Assembly: GCF_005222485.1 (NCBI RefSeq)
Contig: NZ_CP029078.1
Span: 5,979,501 to 6,043,500, forward strand
DNA: 64,000 nt
From: Streptomyces griseoviridis
Lineage (GTDB): Bacteria; Actinomycetota; Actinomycetes; Streptomycetales; Streptomycetaceae
Reading direction: 5' to 3'
Position 1 is the first letter of the stretch, and the number at the start of each line of letters is the position of its first letter. The notes under the pieces were generated by a model. It was not told where the DNA came from. It worked only from the letters and a program-made list of their open reading frames with translations, and did no database searches. Shown piece by piece: positions 23,099 to 30,629 of this stretch. Position numbers and translations under genes: made by a program.

Positions 23099-23117
23099 AC
23101 CCCCGCTCCGCGGGGGT
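23099..23117 (+). other. Hairpin just before the SCO5389-family gene
   Basis: ACCCCCGC, loop TCC, GCGGGGGT is a perfect 8-bp stem ending 5 bases before the GAGGAG ribosome-binding site of the gene at 23133. It is a candidate 5' leader structure. The rest of the 235-base gap from nucS shows nothing further. Confidence 0.5.
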
Positions 23118-23132
23118 GCGAGAGGAGTACCC

Positions 23133-23525
23133 ATGTCGCTCGACGTCTCACCGGCCCTACTCGAACAGGCCGAGCGAGGCGAGGTCGACGAAGCCGCCTT
23201 CGTCGACTGCGTCCGGACCTCCCTTCCCTACGCGTGGGAGATGATCAGCTCTCTGGTGGCCCAACTGAAGGTGAACGGCGGGGAGTTCGCCGACAACCAG
23301 ACGCCCCCGCCGGACGAGCAGGCGCGCGGCCAGCTGCTGCGCGCGCTCGCCAGCGACGCGATACGCGGCGCCCTCCAGCGCCACTTCGGGGTACGGCTGG
23401 CCTTCCAGAACTGCCACCGGGTGGCGGTGTTCCCGCTGGACTCCTCGGCCGACGAGAGGCTGACCCGCTTCACGTCGATCCGGGGCCAGTTGCTCAACCA
23501 GTCCCCGGAGCTCCGGGACTGCTGA
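23133..23525 (+). CDS. SCO5389-family protein of unknown function
   Basis: The 130-residue protein is soluble and acidic. It starts MSLDVSPALLEQAERGEVDE and contains a conserved-looking block TSLPYAWEMISSLV and RHFGVRLAFQNCHRVAVFP. No enzyme motif or membrane helix is visible. I recognise it as the family named after S. coelicolor SCO5389, an actinobacterial conserved protein next to nucS. The start at 23133 follows AGAGGAG. Nothing in the sequence shows its function. Confidence 0.75.
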   Translation: MSLDVSPALLEQAERGEVDEAAFVDCVRTSLPYAWEMISSLVAQLKVNGGEFADNQTPPPDEQARGQLLRALASDAIRGALQRHFGVRLAFQNCHRVAVFPLDSSADERLTRFTSIRGQLLNQSPELRDC

Positions 23526-23598
23526 GCCGAGGGCCTTCGCTTGCCGCTCCGTGCGCGGGAGGTGCGATCAGCATCGGAGCGGCAGGCACCCGCCCGGC

Positions 23599-24627
23599 TC
23601 ACCGCAGGCGGGGGAGGACCTCGGTGCCCAGCCTGCGGACGTTCTCCTCGGTGGCCGCGAGGTCGCCAGACCCCTCGACGAGCAGCGCGAACCGGGAGAC
23701 CCCGGTGCGTTCGCTGGTCGCCGCGAGCCGGTCGGCGCAGAGCCGGGGCGTGCCCACCGGGTGCAGCCCGCAGAGGAGTTCGGTGTACTCCAGCGGGTCG
23801 CGCATCCGCCGGGCCCGGCCGTCGACCGTGACATGCGCGCCGAGCCCTTGCCGCAGCCAGCCGGGCATCGCCTTGGTGAGCGTCTCCACCGCGTCGGTGC
23901 GCCGGTCCGCGATCTGGCAGACTCCGGCCGACACATGGGCCGCGTCCCGCACCTCGTCACGGCTGCGCCCCGCCGCCCGCGCGTGCCGGTCCCACAGGCC
24001 GACCATCTCGGCCTTCTCCTCGTCCCCGACGTGCATCCCGAGCAGCATCGGCAGCCCGCGCTCGGCGGCCAGCCGCACGCTCGCGGGCGAGGTGCACGCC
24101 ACCACCACCTCGGGCCCGGGGGAGTCGGTGAGGGACTCGCCGGGCCGCGGGACGACGGTGACCTCGCGGAAGCCGTGGCGCGGGCCGCGGCCGGCCACCG
24201 ACGGCTCGCGCAGCCAGCGTGTCAGCAGGTCGAGGGATTCGGGGAACCCCTCCTCGTAGGCGGCGAGCCCGGCGCCGAACACCTCCAGGTCGACCCAGGG
24301 GCCGCCGCGCCCCACGCCCAGCGAGAACCGGCCGCCCGAGACGAGGTGGAGCAGGGCCGCCTGTTCGCCGACGGCCACCGGGTGGGCGGTCGACAGGACC
24401 GTCACCGCCGTGCCGACCCGGATGCGCTCGGTGCGGCCGAGCAGCAGCGCGGCCAGGGTGATGGCCGACGGGCAGATGCCGTACGGGACGAAGTGGTGCT
24501 CGGCCAGCCAGACCGAGTCGAGGCCCACCTCCTCCGCGGTCTGGGCCGAGCGGACCGCGCGGTGCAGGACCTCCCCCTGGCCCTGTCCGGGGAACTGGGC
24601 CGCCAACACGAAAGTTCCAACGTGCAT
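23599..24627 (-). CDS. LLM-class flavin-dependent oxidoreductase
   Basis: The 342-residue protein belongs to the luciferase-like monooxygenase superfamily, a TIM barrel using FMN or F420. Signs are MHVGTFVLAAQFPG at strand 1, the AEEVGLDSVWLAEHHF block, RIRVGTAVTVLSTAHPVAVGEQAALLHLVSGGRFSLGVGRG and the later substrate-binding segments. The ATG at 24627 begins the barrel; 17 in-frame residues upstream do not belong to the family. The substrate cannot be read from the sequence. It is transcribed away from the small zinc-finger-like gene at 24852 across a 224-base promoter gap. Confidence 0.9.
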   Translation of the reverse strand: MHVGTFVLAAQFPGQGQGEVLHRAVRSAQTAEEVGLDSVWLAEHHFVPYGICPSAITLAALLLGRTERIRVGTAVTVLSTAHPVAVGEQAALLHLVSGGRFSLGVGRGGPWVDLEVFGAGLAAYEEGFPESLDLLTRWLREPSVAGRGPRHGFREVTVVPRPGESLTDSPGPEVVVACTSPASVRLAAERGLPMLLGMHVGDEEKAEMVGLWDRHARAAGRSRDEVRDAAHVSAGVCQIADRRTDAVETLTKAMPGWLRQGLGAHVTVDGRARRMRDPLEYTELLCGLHPVGTPRLCADRLAATSERTGVSRFALLVEGSGDLAATEENVRRLGTEVLPRLR

Positions 24628-24851
24628 TGATCTGTTCCTGCTTCCTTGGCTCCGACTGGGAGCTCCCCCACACCGCATAACCGCATGACACGTGCCGAGG
24701 TCACGGCCTGGCGAGGAGATTTGCGGATTGTCTGCAGAATGCGGGTTCGTGAGGGGGGACTTGCGGGGATTGCCCTTCTACGGCTACCCGTGTCCCCGCC
24801 CTTTAGGCTGGGAGGCGACCCGTGCCCCCTGTCAGCCCCGTGAGGTGTTCC

Positions 24852-25193
24852 GTGTCCCCGCGTCGCAACCGCCCCAAGGGATCCGACCTGTCGGGTCCGT
24901 CCGGCCGCAGTGCCGAGGACGACCGGCCCGGCCGCTACGGCGGCTGGCAGTCGACCGAGAGCTGGCAGGGCGACGAGTGGAGCGTGCGCCATGTCGCGGG
25001 GGCGAGCGCCCAGGGCAAGACCTACCGCTGCCCGGGATGCGACCAGATGATCGCCTCCGGGGTGCCGCACGTGGTGGCGTGGCCCGAGCACTCGGGCGTC
25101 GACGAACGGCGCCACTGGCACAAGGCGTGCTGGAACGCGAAGGACCGCCGCACCACCCGGGTGCAGCGGTCCCGCAACGCGCCGAGATTCTGA
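24852..25193 (+). CDS. Small zinc-finger-like protein
   Basis: The 113-residue basic protein has a disordered Arg/Gly-rich N-terminal half and a C-terminal metal-site pattern YRCPGCDQMI, then HVVAWPEH, HWHKACW. That is C-x2-C with later His and Cys residues, reminiscent of HNH-like or treble-clef fingers, although the catalytic H-N-H set is not clear. The GTG at 24852 follows TGAGGTG. Streptomyces homologues are annotated only as ATP/GTP-binding or hypothetical proteins; nothing here supports nucleotide binding. It converges with the ABC permease gene. Confidence 0.7.
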   Translation: MSPRRNRPKGSDLSGPSGRSAEDDRPGRYGGWQSTESWQGDEWSVRHVAGASAQGKTYRCPGCDQMIASGVPHVVAWPEHSGVDERRHWHKACWNAKDRRTTRVQRSRNAPRF

Positions 25194-25203
25194 ACCCGGG
25201 CGG

Positions 25204-26076
25204 CTACACGTCCCGCCGCTGGAGCAGGGCGGCGGCGCCGGCGAACGCGACGGCCGTGACGCCGATCGCGATCCACAGCGGGTCCCAGCCGCTCGGCCCG
25301 GTGTCGCTGAGCGACGTGGAGTAGAAGACGCCGAGCTGGTTGGGGATCGAGTACTCGAACAGGCCGTCCCGCAGCCACTCGAGGGCCCGCGAGAACATGA
25401 ACAGCGCGATCACCAGCGGGGCGAGGACCAGCGCGATCATCAGCGTGATGGCGCCCGCCGAGTGCCGGATGACCGAGCCGACCAGCAGTGAGATCAGACC
25501 GAGCAGCGCCACGTACAGCGAGACGCCGACCGTCGCCTTCAGCCACTCCGCGCCCGTCGGCTGCCGGGCACCGCCCAGCATCGCCACGTCCGCGAGCCCG
25601 ACCAGCAGCACCGACACGAAGGTGACGGTGAACGCGACCGCGAAGAACACGATCGACTTGGCCGCGAGCACCCGGGCGCGCGAGGGGCACGCCGTCATGG
25701 TGGTGCGGATCATGCCGGTGCCGTACTCCGACGCCGTCGTCAGCACGCCGAGCGTGATGACGCACATGATGCCGAGCAGCACCCCGAAGAACCCGAACGA
25801 CAGCGGGCTCTCGTCGCCGTAGTCCGGCTCGGCCGCGCTGTTGGAGACCAGCGCGGCCACCGCGACGCCGATGCCGACCACCAGCACCACGAACACGCCC
25901 AGCGTCCAGAGCGTCGAGCGCACCGACCGGATCTTCGTCCACTCCGAGGCGATGGCGTGCCCGAGGTGGGTGCGCACGACGGGGATCGGCGAGGTGTAAC
26001 CGGCGGAGGACGGCCCGCCCCCGGCCTGCCACGGGGGCGCGGTGGGCTGCGGCGTCGGGTGCTGTGGCGTGCTCAT
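25204..26076 (-). CDS. ABC-2 type transporter permease (second exporter)
   Basis: The 290-residue protein begins with a Pro/Gln-rich cytosolic stretch, then IASEWTKIRSVRSTLWTL, the start of the ABC-2 permease domain shared with its paralogue at 27587. Six hydrophobic helices follow, ending VTAVAFAGAAALLQRRDV. The conserved SEYGTGMIRTTMTACPSRARVLAAK block is typical of the family. Its ATG overlaps the stop of the ATPase gene at 26073 in an ATGA arrangement, so the two are coupled. The substrate is unknown. Confidence 0.93.
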   Translation of the reverse strand: MSTPQHPTPQPTAPPWQAGGGPSSAGYTSPIPVVRTHLGHAIASEWTKIRSVRSTLWTLGVFVVLVVGIGVAVAALVSNSAAEPDYGDESPLSFGFFGVLLGIMCVITLGVLTTASEYGTGMIRTTMTACPSRARVLAAKSIVFFAVAFTVTFVSVLLVGLADVAMLGGARQPTGAEWLKATVGVSLYVALLGLISLLVGSVIRHSAGAITLMIALVLAPLVIALFMFSRALEWLRDGLFEYSIPNQLGVFYSTSLSDTGPSGWDPLWIAIGVTAVAFAGAAALLQRRDV

Positions 26077-27350
26077 CGGACGTCCTCGGGCTTCGTCAGG
26101 TCGGCGGGAGCGGGGGGAGTGCCCGGCGCCGCGGGGGCCTCGGGCGCGGCCTGCTGGGGCTGCTGAGGCGGCTGAGCGGGCGTCTGCGGGGCTGCGGAGG
26201 CGGGCTGGGCGTAGGGGTTCGGTGGGGTGGCGCCCGGCGCGCCAGGGGCCGCGTACGGGTTCGCGGCCGGCGGTCGGCCGCCGTGGGGGGCCGGCATCGC
26301 GAACGCCTGGCCGCTCTGCTGCGGTGGCGGCGGGGCGTACCAGCCGGGCTGACCCTGTCCGGGCACCGGCACCGGCGGCTGCGCGCCGGGCGGCAGCGGC
26401 TGCATCAGGCCGGCCTTCTCGTCGGTGGAGGACCGGTAGTCCACCACCCCCTGCGTCATCCGCATGTAGGCCTCCTCGAGCGAGGCCTGGTGCGGCGACA
26501 GCTCCCACAGGCGTACGCCGGTGTCGTGCGCGAGGTCGCTGATCCGCGGCAGCGGCAGCCCCGTCACCCGCAGCCCGCCGTCCTGCTCGGGCAGCACATG
26601 GCCGCCCGCCTCGGTCAGCGCGGCCGACAGCTTCTCGCGCAGCTGCGGCTCGGTGTCCGGGGTGCGCACCCGCGCGAACCCGGCCGAGTTCGCCGCGATG
26701 AAGTCCCGCACGCTCATGTCGGAGAGCAGCTGTCCGCGCCCGATCACGATGAGGTGGTCGGCGGTCAGCGCCATCTCGCTCATCAGGTGCGAGGAGACGA
26801 AGACCGTGCGGCCCTCGGCCGCCAGCGCCTTCATCAGGTTGCGGACCCAGAGGATGCCCTCGGGGTCGAGGCCGTTGACCGGCTCGTCGAAGAGCAGCAC
26901 CTGCGGGTCGCCGAGCAGGGCGGCGGCGATGCCGAGCCGCTGTCCCATGCCGAGCGAGAACCCGTTGGAGCGCCGGCCCGCCACGTCCTGGAGGCCGACC
27001 ACGCCGAGCACCTCGTCGACCCGGCGGGCCGGGATGCCCGACAGCTGCGCCAGGCTGAGCAGGTGGTTGCGGGCCGATCGGCCGCCGTGCACGGCCTTGG
27101 CGTCGAGCAGCGCGCCGACCTGGCGCGGGGCGTTGGGCAGCCGGCGGTAGGGGTAGCCACCGATGGTGACCTGCCCGGAGGTGGGGTTGTCGAGCCCGAG
27201 GATCATCCTCATCGTCGTGGACTTCCCGGAGCCGTTGGGCCCGAGGAAGCCGGTGACGGCACCGGGCCGCACCTGGAAGGAGAGGTTGTACACAGCGGTC
27301 TTGTCGCCGTAGCGCTTGGTCAGGCCGACTGCCTCGATCATGCTCCGCAC
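26073..27350 (-). CDS. ABC transporter ATP-binding protein with Pro/Gln-rich tail
   Basis: This is the ATPase of the second exporter. In 425 residues it has the Walker A motif GPNGSGKSTTM, a signature of the type FSLGMGQRLGIA, the Walker B motif VLLFDEPVNGLDPEG and the H-loop VSSHLMSEMA, all in the first 220 residues. A DUF4162-like accessory region follows, and then about 110 residues rich in Pro, Gln, Ala and Gly, not seen in its upstream paralogue. The GTG at 27350 and an ATG three codons later are both possible starts; neither has a strong ribosome-binding site. Confidence 0.93.
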   Translation of the reverse strand: MRSMIEAVGLTKRYGDKTAVYNLSFQVRPGAVTGFLGPNGSGKSTTMRMILGLDNPTSGQVTIGGYPYRRLPNAPRQVGALLDAKAVHGGRSARNHLLSLAQLSGIPARRVDEVLGVVGLQDVAGRRSNGFSLGMGQRLGIAAALLGDPQVLLFDEPVNGLDPEGILWVRNLMKALAAEGRTVFVSSHLMSEMALTADHLIVIGRGQLLSDMSVRDFIAANSAGFARVRTPDTEPQLREKLSAALTEAGGHVLPEQDGGLRVTGLPLPRISDLAHDTGVRLWELSPHQASLEEAYMRMTQGVVDYRSSTDEKAGLMQPLPPGAQPPVPVPGQGQPGWYAPPPPQQSGQAFAMPAPHGGRPPAANPYAAPGAPGATPPNPYAQPASAAPQTPAQPPQQPQQAAPEAPAAPGTPPAPADLTKPEDVR

Positions 27351-27586
27351 CCATCGAAAGGTTCAGGACAGCGGGGCACACGCCCCCGTAAGGGTTAGGA
27401 GGATATCCAGGTGCTGACGGTTCCGGCCAAGGGAAAGTAAAAGGTTGCGCCTCTGCAACGTTCCCGGCTTTCCGTACCTTTCGGCCCCCGCTTCCCCTCG
27501 CCGCCCCGGGTCCCAGCGGCCCCGGGTCCTCGGGTCCTCGGGTCCCAGCGGCCCCGTGCCCCCTGTCCCCGCGCCCTCCGCCCGCC

Positions 27587-28357
27587 TCAGGCGTCCCGTC
27601 GTTTGAGCAGGACGTAGCCGCCGAGGAGGGCCGCGAGCACCCACAGCACCATGATCCCCAGGCCGCCCCAGGGGCCGTAGGGACTGGTGTCGCCGGGGCG
27701 CGGCACCACCTGCATGATCTTGCTGCCCGCCTGGTCGGGCAGGAACCGGCCGATCTTCTTGGTCGCGGAGACGTTGCCGAGGATGCTGGAGATCAGGAAG
27801 AAGAACGGCATCAGGATGCCCAGCGACAGCATCGGCGAGCGCAGCATGGTGGCGACGCCCATCGAGAACACCGCGATCAGCGTCATGTAGAGGCCGCCGC
27901 CGATCACCGCCCGCAGCACCCCCGGATCGCCGATGGACGCCCGGTGCGGGCCCAGCACCGCCTGGCCGAGGAAGAACGCGGCGAAGCTGGTGGCCATCCC
28001 GACGACCAGCGCCAGCACCGTCGCCACCGCGAGCTTGCTGAACAGGAACGTGCCGCGCTGCGGCACCGCGGCGAGCGAGGTGCGGATCATGCCGGAGCTG
28101 TACTCGTTGGAGACCACGAGCACCCCGAACACGATCATCGCGAGCTGGCCGAGGCTCATCCCGGCGAAGCTGATGAACGTCGGGTCGAAGGACAGCCGGT
28201 CCTGCGGGCTCATGCTGTCGAAATCGTGGCGGGACAGCGCCGAGATCAGCATGCCGAGCGCGATGGTGACGACCACCGCGAGGGACAGTGTCCACACCGT
28301 CGAAGCCACCGACCGGATCTTGGTCCACTCCGACCTGACCACCTGGGCCGCCGTCAT
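27587..28357 (-). CDS. ABC-2 type transporter permease (first exporter)
   Basis: The 256-residue membrane protein begins MTAAQVVRSEWTKIRSVAST and has six hydrophobic helices, ending GGYVLLKRRDA. The block SNEYSSGMIRTSLAAVPQRGTFLFSK matches the ABC-2 family and is clearly paralogous to the permease at 25204. Its start lies one base after the stop of its ATPase gene. A 236-base gap with a short GGGTCCTC tandem repeat (about 27520-27553) separates it from the second exporter. Confidence 0.93.
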   Translation of the reverse strand: MTAAQVVRSEWTKIRSVASTVWTLSLAVVVTIALGMLISALSRHDFDSMSPQDRLSFDPTFISFAGMSLGQLAMIVFGVLVVSNEYSSGMIRTSLAAVPQRGTFLFSKLAVATVLALVVGMATSFAAFFLGQAVLGPHRASIGDPGVLRAVIGGGLYMTLIAVFSMGVATMLRSPMLSLGILMPFFFLISSILGNVSATKKIGRFLPDQAGSKIMQVVPRPGDTSPYGPWGGLGIMVLWVLAALLGGYVLLKRRDA

Positions 28358-28358
28358 C

Positions 28359-29396
28359 TCAGCTCCTCTCCCAGCCGGCGCCCCACCGGTCGCCGCCCGG
28401 CGGCGCGCCGGGACCGCCGGGACCGCCGGGGCCGCCAGGCCCCCCCGGGCCCTCGGCGTCCCCGGCGCCTCCGGGGGCCCCGGTGGGCCCGTCGCTGTGC
28501 GCGTGGTACTCCACCGACTCCGCCGTGAGCCCCATGAACGCCTCCTCGAGGGACGCCTGCTGCGGGCTCAGCTCGTGCAGCGTCAGCTGGTGCCGCGCGG
28601 CCAGTTCACCGATCCGCGCCGCCTGCGCGCCGTCCACCTCCAGCGCCCCGCCGTCCGCCTCGACGACGGTGACGCTCTCCGCGCGCAGCACGTCGAGGAG
28701 CCGTTCCCGCTGCGGGCTGCGGACCCGGACGTAACCGCGCGAGTTGTGGGCGATGAAATCGGCCATCGACGTGTCGGCGAGCAGCCTGCCCTGTCCGATG
28801 ACCACCAGATGGTCGGCGGTCAGCGCCATCTCGCTCATCAGATGCGACGAGACGAAGACCGTCCGGCCCTGCGCGGCCAGCGATTTCATCAGGTTGCGGA
28901 TCCAGTGGATGCCCTCGGGGTCGAGCCCGTTGACCGGCTCGTCGAACATCAGGATGCGCGGGTCGCCCAGCAGCGCGCCCGCGATGCCCAGCCGCTGCCC
29001 CATGCCGAGCGAGAACCCCTTGGCCTTCTTCCGCGCGACCGCCGTCAGACCCACCGTGTCCAGCACCTCGTCCACCCGGCGGCGCGGGATGCCGTTGCTC
29101 TGCGCCAGGCAGAGCAGATGGTTGAACGCGGTCCGCCCCCCGTGCATCGCCTTCGCGTCCAGCAGCGCCCCGATGTAGGTGAGCGGGTCCTTGAGCCGGT
29201 CGTAGTGGTGGCCGTCGATCCTGACGTCGCCCGACGTCGGCCGGTCGAGACCCAGCATCATGCGCATCGTCGTCGACTTCCCCGCGCCGTTCGGCCCGAG
29301 GAACCCGGTGACGATGCCGGGCCGCACCGTGAAGGTGAGGCCGTCGACCGCCGTCTTCTCGCCGTACCGCTTCGTCAGCCCCTCCAGCTCGATCAT
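28359..29396 (-). CDS. ABC transporter ATP-binding protein (first exporter)
   Basis: This 345-residue ATPase has the Walker A motif GPNGAGKSTTM, a signature FSLGMGQRLGIAGALLG, the Walker B motif ILMFDEPVNGLDPEG and the H-loop SSHLMSEMA. The first 220 residues are strikingly alike in both ABC ATPases of this window, so they arose by tandem duplication. The last 50 residues are Gly/Pro-rich. It heads the four-gene run and is likely translated together with the permease one base downstream. Confidence 0.94.
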   Translation of the reverse strand: MIELEGLTKRYGEKTAVDGLTFTVRPGIVTGFLGPNGAGKSTTMRMMLGLDRPTSGDVRIDGHHYDRLKDPLTYIGALLDAKAMHGGRTAFNHLLCLAQSNGIPRRRVDEVLDTVGLTAVARKKAKGFSLGMGQRLGIAGALLGDPRILMFDEPVNGLDPEGIHWIRNLMKSLAAQGRTVFVSSHLMSEMALTADHLVVIGQGRLLADTSMADFIAHNSRGYVRVRSPQRERLLDVLRAESVTVVEADGGALEVDGAQAARIGELAARHQLTLHELSPQQASLEEAFMGLTAESVEYHAHSDGPTGAPGGAGDAEGPGGPGGPGGPGGPGAPPGGDRWGAGWERS

Positions 29397-29458
29397 GCGG
29401 CCACGCTAGAGCCGGGTTTCGGCGGCTGCCACTCGAAAAGGAGCCACCCCGCACGACG

Positions 29459-29492
29459 AAGGCCCGCACCCCCCGAAGGGTGTGCGGGCCTT
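29459..29492 (-). terminator. filP terminator
   Basis: Arms AAGGCCCGCAC (29459-29469) and GTGCGGGCCTT (29482-29492) form an 11-bp stem with a small CCC/GGG extension in the loop. It lies 16 bases past the filP stop on the minus strand. It also separates filP from the ABC operon start at 29396. Confidence 0.8.
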
Positions 29493-29508
29493 GCGAGTGC
29501 CCGAGGTG

Positions 29509-30444
29509 TTACCGGGTCTGCTGGGCCGGAACCCCGCGGGTGATCGGCTCGTCCTCGACCGGCGAACCGGCCGCGGCCACGGCGGCACCGGTGAGGGTGG
29601 CGAGCATCTCGCGCACGTTCGTCAGCTGCGCGTTGATCGAGTCGCGGCGGTTGGTGAGCGCCGCCAGCTCGCGCTCCGATTCCGAACGGATCCGGTCGGC
29701 CTTGGCGTTCGCGTCGGCCACGATGTCCTCGGCCTGGCGCTGCGCCGTCTCCACCGTCTGACGGGCGCGACGCTCCGCGTCCGTGCGCAGCTTCTCGGCC
29801 TCCAGGCGGAGCTGCTCCGCGCGGTGCTCGATCTCCGCGAGACGCTTCTCGGCCTTCTGCTGACGCGAGGCCAGGTCGCGCTCGGACTGCTCGCGGCGCT
29901 TGGCGAGGTTCGTCTCGAAGTCCGCGGCGGCCTGGGCGGCCTTGGCGCGGGTCTCCTCGAAGAGGGCGTCGGCCTCCTCACGCTTCGACTGGGCGTCCTT
30001 CTGCGCCTCGGAACGCAGCTGAGAGGCGTCGCTCTTGGCCTTCTCGACGATCCGGACGCCCTCGTCCTCGGACTTGGCCTTGCGTTCGGCCGCGAACGAC
30101 TCCGCGTCGTTGCGGACCTGCTGGGCCGCCGACTCGGCCAGCTCGCGGTGCTGCTCGGCCGCGCGCCGCGCCTCCTCGCGCAGATCCTTGGCCTCTTCCT
30201 CGGCGAGGCGCAGGATCTTCTCGACCCGCGCACCGAGGCCGGCGTACGACGGCTCGGCGTCGCTTACCTGGGCCTGGGCGTTCTGCGTCTCGAGGTGGAG
30301 TTCCTCGATGCGCTTTTCCAGAGCGGTGATGCGGGCGAGAGCGCTGTCACGGTCGGAGACGAGCTTGGAGATACGTTCGTCCACCTGAGCGCGGTCGTAC
30401 CCACGCCGCACAAGCTCGAAGCCGTAGGGGGAAGTGTCGCTCAT
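29509..30444 (-). CDS. filP: Coiled-coil cytoskeletal protein FilP
   Basis: FilP forms intermediate-filament-like networks behind the growing hyphal tip and binds DivIVA. The 311-residue protein starts MSDTSPYGFELVRRGYDRAQVDERI, a DivIVA-like head, followed by an almost unbroken coiled coil rich in Ala, Glu, Arg and Gln (about 25-280), then a short tail. The length fits S. coelicolor FilP, which has about 310 residues. Directly upstream lies scy, encoding its larger partner, in the same orientation. A 185-base gap probably gives filP its own promoter. Confidence 0.93.
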   Translation of the reverse strand: MSDTSPYGFELVRRGYDRAQVDERISKLVSDRDSALARITALEKRIEELHLETQNAQAQVSDAEPSYAGLGARVEKILRLAEEEAKDLREEARRAAEQHRELAESAAQQVRNDAESFAAERKAKSEDEGVRIVEKAKSDASQLRSEAQKDAQSKREEADALFEETRAKAAQAAADFETNLAKRREQSERDLASRQQKAEKRLAEIEHRAEQLRLEAEKLRTDAERRARQTVETAQRQAEDIVADANAKADRIRSESERELAALTNRRDSINAQLTNVREMLATLTGAAVAAAGSPVEDEPITRGVPAQQTR

Positions 30445-30629
30445 GGGGTTCCTGTCGAATGAGACCGGTGAGGTGATAGAGGGAATCCTAGGGGCCGAAG
30501 CGGTGTGTCATCGAGCGGATACGTGTTTGATCTGGAGAATGACACCCCTTTTGAGTGGCTGTCCGATGGAGGCGTTGCCAAGAAGTCAGGCCAAAGCCGT
30601 CAGAAGACACCCGAACCGGGCAGTGTCCG

